Source of the DNA: Candidatus Phaeomarinobacter ectocarpi
Lineage (GTDB): Bacteria > Pseudomonadota > Alphaproteobacteria > CGMCC-115125
Assembly: GCF_000689395.1 (NCBI RefSeq)
Contig: NZ_HG966617.1
Location: forward strand, 3,322,721-3,386,720
Length of the DNA: 64,000 nucleotides
Direction of reading: 5' to 3'
The position numbers and the translations under genes were made by a program. The notes under the pieces were generated by a model. It saw nothing but the letters and a program-made list of their open reading frames with translations. It searched no databases and was not told the DNA's origin. Shown piece by piece: positions 9,016 through 16,994 of the stretch (position 1 is its first letter; every line of letters starts with the position of its first letter).

Positions 9016-10250
9016 AAAACCGGGCCACCTGTAAGTGATGTCGGGGCCGGGCTGACGACAACAAAGCCGCCCGGGCGCACTTCCATCACAGCAAGGCCAC
9101 GCTCGTTGAGACCTTCCGGCGTGAACCGGAACACACCGTCGATACCGGCAAAGCCATCTTCAGCTGTCAGCTCGCTGACCGTGTAACGCTGCCCCGGCTG
9201 ACCGCCAGAAAGTGCGATCGAGAGGCTCATGGCATCATAAGCGAGACTTGAAATACGGTGCGGCTTCGACCCGAACACGCGCTCATAGCGGTCCTGAAAC
9301 GCCTTGCGGGTTTCAGGCGGTGGTGCTGCAAACCAGCCCCCAACAAGGGACGGTTCGCGCAGCACGGAGGGGTCATCCCACAGGCCCGTGCCGATGAACT
9401 TCACCTGGCGGGGATCAACATCATAATAGGGCAGAAGCGGCGCGAGGCCCTGCAGCTCGGTGCCACCGGCAGGCAGCAGCACAACGTCGTAGCTGGCTTT
9501 GAGTTTCGCCAGCCGCTCGGCCGGGGCCAGCATACCGTCGGTTGTGGGGGTGTAGCTTTCTGTCGCCGCAAGTTCAGCACCACGGGCCAGAACCGCCTGG
9601 CCGAACTGGTTGCGTACCCGCTGGCCGTATTCGCTTTGCGGCAGCATGGCGGCAAAGCGCTGGTGGCCTTCAAGCACGGCAAAATCAACGACGCGCTCAA
9701 TGTCTTCTTCCGGCAGGAAGCTCAGCAGATAAACCCCGCCGCCGGCCACATTGCGGTCCGTTGAAAAGGCGATCACCGGCACGCCGGCAGATTGAGCGGG
9801 GCCCGCAACAGCGGCAACCGAGGACGCAAACAGTGGTCCCAGAATGATGTCAGCACCTTCGCTGATTGCTTCACGGGTCGCCTGCGCTGCCTTGGCTGGA
9901 TCACCGGACGTGTCCTTTGGGATCAACAGCACATTTGGGTTGTCGAATTCAAACAGCGCCAGCTGCGCGGCGTTGAGCATGGCGTCGCCCACAGGGGCAG
10001 CGCCGCCTGAGAGCGGCAGCAGAATGGCCACGCGGACGGGTTCATTTGCATCAAGATGGCGCGGCTTCAGGAAACCGCTCGTATTGCGATCAGGAATATT
10101 CTGCGGTGGAGGGGTAATCGTCACGTCCGGCGTCGTGGGACGCTGCGGCGCCGGTGTCGGCTTGTTACCGGAGCTGGTGCAGGCCACCAGGACCAGAGCC
10201 AGGGCACCCACAAGTCCGGTGCGCATTACGTGTTTCGCTGAATTCACCAA
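9012..10250 (-). CDS. Penicillin-binding protein activator, LpoA/LppC-type lipoprotein
   Basis: Outer-envelope lipoprotein with a periplasmic-binding-protein fold, related to LpoA, which stimulates PBP1A in Gammaproteobacteria. The 412 residues start with a lipoprotein signal: a hydrophobic run ending in LVLVAC with the acylated Cys at residue 24. A Pro/Thr-rich linker follows, then the type-1 periplasmic binding fold (VRVAILLPLSGGAAPVGDAML, ADIILGPLFASSVAAVAGPA, GVPVIAFSTDRNVAGGGVYLLSF). Alphaproteobacterial members lack the N-terminal TPR domain of E. coli LpoA, as here. It is divergent from rsmI, the gene pair found together in many Proteobacteria. Function in peptidoglycan synthesis is inferred from family only. 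Confidence 0.87.
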   Translation of the reverse strand: MVNSAKHVMRTGLVGALALVLVACTSSGNKPTPAPQRPTTPDVTITPPPQNIPDRNTSGFLKPRHLDANEPVRVAILLPLSGGAAPVGDAMLNAAQLALFEFDNPNVLLIPKDTSGDPAKAAQATREAISEGADIILGPLFASSVAAVAGPAQSAGVPVIAFSTDRNVAGGGVYLLSFLPEEDIERVVDFAVLEGHQRFAAMLPQSEYGQRVRNQFGQAVLARGAELAATESYTPTTDGMLAPAERLAKLKASYDVVLLPAGGTELQGLAPLLPYYDVDPRQVKFIGTGLWDDPSVLREPSLVGGWFAAPPPETRKAFQDRYERVFGSKPHRISSLAYDAMSLSIALSGGQPGQRYTVSELTAEDGFAGIDGVFRFTPEGLNERGLAVMEVRPGGFVVVSPAPTSLTGGPVF

Positions 10251-10417
10251 ATCCGATACTCCAAACCCACATCTTCAAACCCGCCACGTCTGCGGCGGCC
10301 AGCACCCGATCACACCCCGATAACACCCCGATCACACAGGGCCAAGCAGCTATATACGCGTCACTTACCAGATAACAGCTTTCTTGCCAGCACTGTCCGC
10401 GTACCCTATGGGGCAGC

Positions 10418-11326
10418 ATGACCACTGACAAAGACATATCGACGGCTTCCGGCAACAATGCGGCAGGAAAGCAGGCACGTCCCCTTGCACCGGGCCTTCA
10501 TATTGCCGCGACCCCCATAGGTAACGCGCGGGATGTGAGCCTCCGCCTGCTTGACGCCTTCGCCGGGGCGGATCTCGTTTTGTGCGAAGACACCCGCGAA
10601 ACGGCAAAACTGCTGAATATCCATGGCATCTCAGCCAGGCTCGAGAGCTACCACGAGCACAATGCGGAACGCATGCGGCCGCGCATTCTGGCGCGCCTCG
10701 CGGATGGCGCCGCCATTCTTCTGGTCAGCGATGCGGGCACGCCTCTGGTCTCAGACCCCGGCTACAAGCTGGTGCGCGATGTCATTGCCGAAGATCACCC
10801 GGTGACCGCATTGCCGGGACCCTCTTCGGTTCTGGCGGCCTTGTGCGTGGCCGGTCTGCCGACGGACAGGTTCTTCTTTCAGGGCTTTCTGCCTGCCAAA
10901 CAGGGTGCCCGCGCCCGTACCATCGCCGAACTGGCACCGGTCCCGGCAACACTTGTCATTCTGGAAGCGGCCAAACGGATCGAGCCAACGCTCGCAGCGC
11001 TCGTGGAGGGCTTGGGCCCCCGTGAAGCAGCGGTCACCCGCGAACTGACGAAGCGGTTTGAGGAGGTGCGACGCGGCACGCTGCCGGATTTGGCGAAGCA
11101 CTATGCCGCGGAAGGCCCGCCGCGCGGCGAGGTGGTTCTTGTGATTGCGCCGCCCGAAGAATTGGTGGCCGACGATGACGCGCTTGATGCTGCCTTGAAG
11201 GATGCCATGCAGTCCCAAAGCGCCAGCCGGGCGGCGGCAGACGTTGCAAAGGCGCTCAACATGCCGCGCAAGCGCGCCTATGCCCGTGCGCTGGAGTTGT
11301 CCGCAGCGGACGAAAAAAGCGAATGA
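10418..11326 (+). CDS. rsmI: 16S rRNA (cytidine-1402-2'-O)-methyltransferase RsmI
   Basis: Methylates the ribose of C1402 in the ribosomal P site using S-adenosylmethionine. The 302 residues show the tetrapyrrole-methylase fold: LHIAATPIGNARDVSLRLLDAF, VLCEDTRETAKLLN, LVSDAGTPLVSDPGYKLVR and the signature ALPGPSSVLAALCVAGLPTDRFFFQGFLP. The C-terminal part (about 230-302) is an accessory domain rich in Ala and Asp. It overlaps yraN by four bases (ATGA), so the pair is translationally coupled. Confidence 0.96.
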   Translation: MTTDKDISTASGNNAAGKQARPLAPGLHIAATPIGNARDVSLRLLDAFAGADLVLCEDTRETAKLLNIHGISARLESYHEHNAERMRPRILARLADGAAILLVSDAGTPLVSDPGYKLVRDVIAEDHPVTALPGPSSVLAALCVAGLPTDRFFFQGFLPAKQGARARTIAELAPVPATLVILEAAKRIEPTLAALVEGLGPREAAVTRELTKRFEEVRRGTLPDLAKHYAAEGPPRGEVVLVIAPPEELVADDDALDAALKDAMQSQSASRAAADVAKALNMPRKRAYARALELSAADEKSE

Positions 11327-11685
11327 GCAACAAGCGTCAGGCTGCCGAAACACGCGGCCGCCGCGCTGAAAGCCTTGCGGCCTGGTTGCTGCGCTTCAAG
11401 GGCTACCGGATTATTGCTGCAAGGCTGCGCACACCGCTTGGCGAGATCGACCTTGTCGCCAAGCGGGGCAAGTTAATTGTCATTGTAGAAGTTAAGGCCC
11501 GCGCAAACGTTAACGAGGCCATGGCAGCGGTCTCTGTGCGTCAGCAACAGCGTCTTGCCGCCGCCGCCGGCTGGTTGCCGTCCTGGAAGCCTGAACTGGC
11601 TGAGTGTGACATCCGTTTTGACGTCATCGCCATGGCGCCCGGGCGCTGGCCCCAACACATCCAGAACGCGTGGATTTCCAACTAA
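11323..11685 (+). CDS. yraN: UPF0102 family protein YraN (nuclease-fold)
   Basis: A 120-residue protein with the restriction-endonuclease-like fold of UPF0102; role unproven. Visible motifs are RGRRAESLAAWLLRFKGYRI, then the PD-(D/E)xK-like core LRTPLGEIDLVAKRGKLIVIVEVKAR (Glu, Asp, Glu-x-Lys). The start overlaps the rsmI stop. rsmI-yraN is a conserved pair and is often followed by gshB, which here lies about 2.4 kb downstream with two genes between. Confidence 0.92.
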   Translation: MSNKRQAAETRGRRAESLAAWLLRFKGYRIIAARLRTPLGEIDLVAKRGKLIVIVEVKARANVNEAMAAVSVRQQQRLAAAAGWLPSWKPELAECDIRFDVIAMAPGRWPQHIQNAWISN

Positions 11686-12043
11686 CGTTTCGCCCCCGTG
11701 CCGCGATCTGGTATGAAGGGTTTGTCCAAAACGAATCAGTTGCATGAAGATGCTGCTGAAAGACTTGGTTCCAAAACACCTCGTGAACAGAAGGTGGAGG
11801 CCGGTCTGTCGGGACACCCGCCCTCAAGAAAAGCAGGGCACGCACACCAGACAAAAGTCTGGGGCACCTCGGCCAAGGATGGCCATCCAATAGGGACGTC
11901 ATTATCCGGCAACCACTTGTCCGCGCGCGGCCATCGCGAGCGGGTTCACTGCCGCATGTCACTTCGCTGTTTGCGGGTCGGCGTGCGGTGTTCCGTGGTT
12001 GAGGCACTCTTTGAGGGCCTCCTGTCTGCAGGTGACATGTCTC
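11686..12043. other. 358-base spacer with several small hairpins; no gene seen
   Basis: No convincing coding frame is present. Local stems include GCCCT/AGGGC (11820-11839) and CCAGAC-AAAA-GTCTGG (11847-11862). A perfect seven-base pair GGAGGCC (11796-11802) with GGCCTCC (12016-12022) could close a long structure around them. A small RNA or a 5' leader of the downstream BON-domain gene is possible. I could not match it to RNase P RNA, tmRNA, SRP RNA or a riboswitch class. Confidence 0.35.
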
Positions 12044-12973
12044 ATGACCAAGTCAATCAACATGACCCGCTTCTTCCCCGTCTTCGCCATTGGTGCAGCG
12101 CTGGCCATGGCGGCGTGCTCGCCCATCGGCATGGCAGTTGGTGCCGGAGCGACCGCTGGCATCGCCGCCTTTCAGGAGCGCCCCATCGGCGAGGCGCTCG
12201 ATGACACGGAAATCAAGCTTGGCCTGATGGACCGGCTGATCAAAAGCGACAACGGCCTGTTCTCCGATGTCACGACCAATGTCATGGAAGGCCGTGTCAT
12301 GCTGACGGGCCTTGTGCAGCACGCTGAAGACCGCGCGGAAGCGGGCAAGATCGCCTGGACGGTGCCCGGCGTTCGAGAAGTGATCAATGAGGTCGAGATT
12401 GCCGATCGCTCTACTTTCGAAGCGCTGCCGGCGGATGGCTGGATCAGCACCAAGCTGACAGCCAGGTTGCTGACCGACTTCAGCATTTCAGACATCAACT
12501 ACGAAACAGACGTCACCAACGGCTCGGTCTACATTCTGGGGATTGGTCAGGACAACGCGGAAATTGACCGCGTCGCCGCCCATGCGCGCGACATCAACGG
12601 CGTCAAACGCGTGGTGATGCACGCCATCACTGTCGATGATCAACGTCGTATGGCAGACGCCCGGCCGCCCAGCGCACCGGCGGTACAGCCGTTCGAGCGC
12701 ACGCCGTCCGGTGACCGTCAGGGCCATACCCTCGCAGAAAGCCGCGAAACAGCGGATCTGCTGACCGGCCAGCCACCGCTGCGCACGGACATGTCGGACT
12801 ATGATGATGCCGTTGCAATTGAGACCGCCAGCACGCAGCCCGCTTACTATTCAGCGCCCGCGCGTGAGCCTTACTACGACCCCGCTTATAGCCAGCCCGC
12901 CTCGTCCGGCCCGGTATCTCTGTCACCGCAAAATCGCGGTATTGAGAGTCGCGACTTAGCGCCAATCAGATGA
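12044..12973 (+). CDS. BON-domain lipoprotein (OsmY/DolP-like)
   Basis: Predicted outer-membrane lipoprotein of 309 residues. The signal sequence ends in ALAMAAC, with the acylated Cys at about residue 25, followed by a short glycine-rich stretch. Two BON domains follow (about 50-125 and 130-205), seen in LGLMDRLIKSDNGLFSDVTTNV, GRVMLTGLVQHAEDRAEAGKIA, GVREVINEVEI and later GSVYILGIGQDNAEIDRVAAHA. This matches DolP, which supports envelope integrity. The C-terminal 100 residues are Pro/Ser/Tyr-rich and low in complexity. The start at 12044 follows AGGTGA; an ATG at 12062 is a weaker option. Confidence 0.87.
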   Translation: MTKSINMTRFFPVFAIGAALAMAACSPIGMAVGAGATAGIAAFQERPIGEALDDTEIKLGLMDRLIKSDNGLFSDVTTNVMEGRVMLTGLVQHAEDRAEAGKIAWTVPGVREVINEVEIADRSTFEALPADGWISTKLTARLLTDFSISDINYETDVTNGSVYILGIGQDNAEIDRVAAHARDINGVKRVVMHAITVDDQRRMADARPPSAPAVQPFERTPSGDRQGHTLAESRETADLLTGQPPLRTDMSDYDDAVAIETASTQPAYYSAPAREPYYDPAYSQPASSGPVSLSPQNRGIESRDLAPIR

Positions 12974-13044
12974 GGGCGCTATCATTCACCCGTCGTGGTG
13001 ACGCCGAGGCTCGGCGGCACCAGTTCTCTGCGGGAAAGCAATCC

Positions 13045-13956
13045 ATGACGCCTGAGCTTGATCGCATTCTGCGCGCTGCCGGTGAGGCGGCTGACGATGC
13101 CCTGGACCTTGCGCACACGGCGCTGGCCCTGGGCGCGGCCGACATGCCTGACCTGGTGCTGGACCCCTATCACGCCCATCTTGCCCGCATCGTCAGCGAT
13201 GTGGCGACGCGCGCCAAAGCGCTGGAGACACCCGACGCCCAGTCGGCTGATCCCACACGGCGCGAAGCGGCGCGCACCCGCGCGCAGGCCCAGGCTCTGA
13301 CAGATGTGATCGCCGGCGACTTTGGCTATGACGGCGACCGTGTGACCTATGACGACATGGCAAATGCCAATCTGGTGCGGGTGATTGACCGCAAGCGTGG
13401 CCTGCCGGTGGCGCTGGGCCTGATCTACATCCATGCCGGACGCGCCAATGGCTGGGCTGTGTCAGGCGTGAATTTCCCCGGTCATTTTCTGGTTCGCCTC
13501 AACGGCGTCGTGCAGGGCGGGCCGCCACCTGTGATGATCGACCCGTTCTCCGGCGGGCAGGTGCTGGACGAGGACGCCATCACCTCATTGCTCGCTCGGG
13601 TGCAGGGTCTTGAAGACGAAGAAGACGACCCAAGTCTGGCAGACCTCGAACGCGCTCTGGCGCCTGTCTCAGCCCGCGCGGTTTTGTTACGGCTCCAGAA
13701 CAATATCTATTCCCGTGCCTCCCAGGCCCGCGACCTCACCCGGGCGGACGCGATCCTGTCCCGCATGACCGCCATTGCGCCGCGCGACCCGGCGCTGTGG
13801 CTGGAACGCGGCAGCCTTGATGGGGAGACAGGCAGTTTGATGTCCGCCCGCAAAGCCTATGCGCGCGCGGCCGAACTGGCGCTGGCGGAGGGCCGCGGGC
13901 AGATTGCCCGTGAGGCCAAGTCCCGCGCCGACAAACTGCGCATGAGCCTGAACTAG
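13045..13956 (+). CDS. SirB1-like transglutaminase-fold protein with C-terminal TPR
   Basis: A 303-residue protein of the SirB1 family, a cysteine-less or degenerate transglutaminase-like fold of uncertain role. The core is seen in YDDMANANLVRVIDRKRGLPVALGLIYIHAG and GVNFPGHFLVRL, followed by VMIDPFSGG. Helical repeats like TPR units fill residues 205-303 (LTRADAILSRMTAIAPRDPALWLERGSL). The ATG at 13045 (MTPELDRIL) is chosen; the frame is open to an ATG at 12970 that overlaps the upstream stop as ATGA, which would add 25 unusual residues. Either could be correct. Confidence 0.83.
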   Translation: MTPELDRILRAAGEAADDALDLAHTALALGAADMPDLVLDPYHAHLARIVSDVATRAKALETPDAQSADPTRREAARTRAQAQALTDVIAGDFGYDGDRVTYDDMANANLVRVIDRKRGLPVALGLIYIHAGRANGWAVSGVNFPGHFLVRLNGVVQGGPPPVMIDPFSGGQVLDEDAITSLLARVQGLEDEEDDPSLADLERALAPVSARAVLLRLQNNIYSRASQARDLTRADAILSRMTAIAPRDPALWLERGSLDGETGSLMSARKAYARAAELALAEGRGQIAREAKSRADKLRMSLN

Positions 13957-14130
13957 TCTCTCAACGCATTATGAAACGGATGTTTGGCGGCACCCGCACA
14001 AGGTTGCCCATTGACCTTGCAGGGCCGCACCCCGACATTCCGCCCGAACCAGAACACAACCAAAAGCTGGCCGGGCGTGACCCGGCCCCAGAAGAACCGG
14101 CTCAAGACAACCGGTGGAGCAGGGCGGCAT

Positions 14131-15072
14131 ATGACTCTCAAAGTAGCAATTCAGACGGATCCGGTAGCAGCCTTCGACATTCAGGGGGATTCAACCTTCC
14201 GTCTGGCCCTTGAAGCGCAGGCGCGGGGCCATGAGCTGTCCTATTACCTGCCGCGCGACCTGTCGCTGCACGATGGCAAGGTGCTCGCGCATACGCGGCC
14301 TCTGGAGGTGCGCGACACACAGGGCGATCATTTCACCCACGGCAACTCAGTTGTCACCGACATGCGCGACGTCGATGTGGTACTCATGCGGCAGGACCCG
14401 CCGTTTGACATGAGCTACATCACCGCCACCCACATTCTCGATCACATCCACCCCCATACCCTGGTGGTGAACGACCCCACCCATGTGCGCAACGCCCCGG
14501 AAAAGCTGTTTGTCACCGAGTTTGACGGTGTGATGCCGCCAACCCTGATCTCGTCAAACGAGCAGGATATCAAGGCTTTCCGCGCCGAACATGGCGATAT
14601 CATCCTCAAACCGCTCTATGGCAATGGCGGCGCGGGCGTCTTTCGCGTCAAAAAAGACGACGAGAACATGGCGTCGCTCCTGGAGATGTTCACCCAGATG
14701 TTCCGCGAGCCGCTCATTGCGCAGGCCTACCTCCCGGCGGTGCGCGCCGGCGACAAACGCATCATTCTGGTGGACGGCGAGATTGCCGGTGCCATCAACC
14801 GGGTGCCGGCCGCGGGCGAAAGCCGCTCCAACATGCATGTGGGCGGCAGGCCGGAAGCAACCAAGTTGACAGATCGCGAGCGCGAGATCTGCGCCATCAT
14901 TGGGCCGGAACTCAAACGCCGAGGTCTGATCTTTGTCGGCATTGACGTCATTGGCGACTACATGACCGAAATCAACGTCACCTCACCGACGGGTCTGCGC
15001 GAGATCGAGCGCTTCGACGGCACCAATATCGCCGCCATGATCTGGGATGTCATTGAAGCCAAGCGGGCCTGA
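14131..15072 (+). CDS. gshB: Glutathione synthetase
   Basis: ATP-grasp enzyme that joins gamma-glutamylcysteine and glycine to make glutathione. The 313 residues match E. coli GshB in length. Motifs include [29 protein letters not shown] at the start, [35 protein letters not shown], the ATP-grasp lysine region [19 protein letters not shown], and [26 protein letters not shown] for metal and product binding. The ATG at 14131 follows GGAG and GGGCGG; a longer open frame upstream is not GshB-like. Confidence 0.96.
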   Translation: MTLKVAIQTDPVAAFDIQGDSTFRLALEAQARGHELSYYLPRDLSLHDGKVLAHTRPLEVRDTQGDHFTHGNSVVTDMRDVDVVLMRQDPPFDMSYITATHILDHIHPHTLVVNDPTHVRNAPEKLFVTEFDGVMPPTLISSNEQDIKAFRAEHGDIILKPLYGNGGAGVFRVKKDDENMASLLEMFTQMFREPLIAQAYLPAVRAGDKRIILVDGEIAGAINRVPAAGESRSNMHVGGRPEATKLTDREREICAIIGPELKRRGLIFVGIDVIGDYMTEINVTSPTGLREIERFDGTNIAAMIWDVIEAKRA

Positions 15073-15315
15073 GACGCCGTCGGGCGCCTATCTCGGGCTG
15101 CCCAATTTCGTTCCATTCGTTAACGCAAAAGGTTAACATACTCCCATCAAGAAGAACGTGCGTTCCTGTAATGTTCGTGTTACGGTCCATTTTACAGACG
15201 TGGATTGGGGATAATCCTACTCGGTTGTCAAGTTGACCTCGACTTGCGGAACATTTGCAGGCAGGGGCTCAGCGGGGCAGCACGGCAGTTAACACTGGGG
15301 TGCGAGGGCAGAACG
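15073..15315. other. Spacer between gshB and comM; likely promoter region of comM
   Basis: No gene seen. It contains two GTTAAC hexamers (starting at 15119 and 15132) in an AT-rich stretch, which may be part of a promoter or operator. No clear terminator for gshB was found. Confidence 0.3.
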
Positions 15316-16848
15316 ATGGTGGCGCGGATCAATACTGTCGCCTTTGAAGGCGTTGAGGCACGAGATGTAGGTGTCCAGGTCCAGATTTCGCCCGGCGTCC
15401 CGGCTTTCACCATTGTCGGCCTGGGTGACAAGGCAGTTGCTGAAAGCCGCGAACGGGTGCGTGCCGCCCTCACCGCCATTGGTCTGGCTCTGCCGCCCAA
15501 GCGCATCACGGTCAATCTGGCACCGGCCGACCTCCCCAAGGAAGGCAGCCACTACGATCTGCCCATCGCCCTTGCCCTGATGACCGCCCTGGGCGTGATC
15601 CCGCAGGACGCCATGGACGGGTTGTGTGTGCTGGGCGAGCTTGGTCTGGACGGCACGATTGCGCCGGTCACAGGCGCCCTGCCAGCTGCGATTGCGGCCA
15701 ACGCCGCTGATCGCGGCCTTGTCTGTCCTGAGGCCTGCGGGCCGGAAGCCGCCTGGGCGGGGGACATTGAGATCATTGCCCCCGCAACGCTTCTTGAATT
15801 CGTCAATCACATCAAAGGTGTTCAGGTCCTGCCTGTGCCGCGGCCTGGCACGCCGCCGCAGCTGGGCACGGTACCCGACATGGCGGACATCAAGGGTCAG
15901 GAAACCGCCAAGCGCGCCCTCGAAGTGGCCGCCGCCGGGGCCCACAATCTGCTGTTTGTTGGCCCTCCCGGCGCGGGCAAATCCATGTTGGCAAGTCGGT
16001 TGCCCGGCATCCTGCCGCCCATGACACCCAAAGAGATGCTTGACGTTGCCATGGTGGCGTCCGTTGCCGGGGTTTTGGAGGGCGGGGCCTTGAGCCCGGA
16101 GCGCCCATTCCGCGCGCCGCATCACTCAGCGTCCATGGCCGCCCTTGTGGGCGGCGGCATCAAGGCCAAGCCCGGCGAAGTCTCGCTTGCCCACAATGGC
16201 GTGCTGTTTCTCGACGAGTTGGCGGAATTTGCCCGCCCGGTGCTTGATGCCTTGCGCCAACCCCTGGAAACCGGGGCCGCCGTGATCGCCCGGGCCAATC
16301 ATCATGTGAGTTACCCGGCGCGGGTCCAGCTGGTGGCGGCCATGAACCCCTGCCGCTGCGGCTTTGCCAGTGAGCCTGGCATGGCGTGCGGACGCCTGCC
16401 GCGCTGCGCCCAGGACTATCAAACGAGGGTCTCAGGCCCGTTGATGGATCGAATTGACATCCAGCTTGACGTGCCGCCGGTGTCCGCCGCCGACATGCGC
16501 CACGGGGTGGCCGGCGAGCCCAGCGCAGCCATCGCGGCACGGATCAAGGCCGCGCGGGATATCCAGACGCAGCGCTATGCGGAGATAACAGACGGACAGA
16601 CCGTCATGACCAACGCGCAGGCGGACGGTCAGGTTCTGGAAAGAGTTGTTCAATTGGACGCTGCGGGCCTTGATCTGATGGACAAGGCAGCGGAGTCCAT
16701 GCGCCTGTCCGCGCGCGGCTACGTGCGCGTTTTGCGTGTGGCGCGCACCCTTTGTGATCTTGAAGGTGGTGGTCCCGTCACCCGGGCCCATCTGGCCGAA
16801 GCCCTGAGTTTCCGCCGGGCGCCCGCGCAGGCCATTGTTGCTGCGTGA
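15316..16848 (+). CDS. comM: YifB/ComM family AAA+ ATPase (Mg chelatase-like)
   Basis: A hexameric AAA+ helicase family that promotes branch migration during natural transformation in some Proteobacteria; its role in non-competent species is unclear. The 510 residues show the Lon-like N-terminal domain (INTVAFEGVEARDVGVQVQI, GLGDKAVAESRERVRAAL), then the Mg-chelatase ATPase with Walker A GPPGAGKS at about 216-223, RPFRAPHHSAS, GVLFLDELAEF (Walker B) and the zinc-like MNPCRCGFASEPGMACGRLPRC cysteines. The ATG at 15316 follows GAGGG by eight bases. It precedes the hybrid kinase gene. Confidence 0.94.
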   Translation: MVARINTVAFEGVEARDVGVQVQISPGVPAFTIVGLGDKAVAESRERVRAALTAIGLALPPKRITVNLAPADLPKEGSHYDLPIALALMTALGVIPQDAMDGLCVLGELGLDGTIAPVTGALPAAIAANAADRGLVCPEACGPEAAWAGDIEIIAPATLLEFVNHIKGVQVLPVPRPGTPPQLGTVPDMADIKGQETAKRALEVAAAGAHNLLFVGPPGAGKSMLASRLPGILPPMTPKEMLDVAMVASVAGVLEGGALSPERPFRAPHHSASMAALVGGGIKAKPGEVSLAHNGVLFLDELAEFARPVLDALRQPLETGAAVIARANHHVSYPARVQLVAAMNPCRCGFASEPGMACGRLPRCAQDYQTRVSGPLMDRIDIQLDVPPVSAADMRHGVAGEPSAAIAARIKAARDIQTQRYAEITDGQTVMTNAQADGQVLERVVQLDAAGLDLMDKAAESMRLSARGYVRVLRVARTLCDLEGGGPVTRAHLAEALSFRRAPAQAIVAA

Positions 16849-16994
16849 GGCTGGTTGAGTGACCCAATTTAGCAAAAACCGCAGAATTGCTGCGAATTTC
16901 GCTCCCAGTTAACGCGATCTTCAGGGGCTCGTGACAATTCTAGGCAGATCATCCGGACGCCGTTTCAGCGGCGGGTTTCAGGAGCTGCCGCCTT

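Noticed and set aside
11698-12204. 168-codon frame after yraN
   Set aside because: It overlaps the BON-domain lipoprotein start in another frame and has no ribosome binding site or family likeness.
15119-15137. Possible CtrA box (two TTAA words)
   Set aside because: The spacing between the TTAA words is nine bases; CtrA boxes need seven (TTAA-N7-TTAA).
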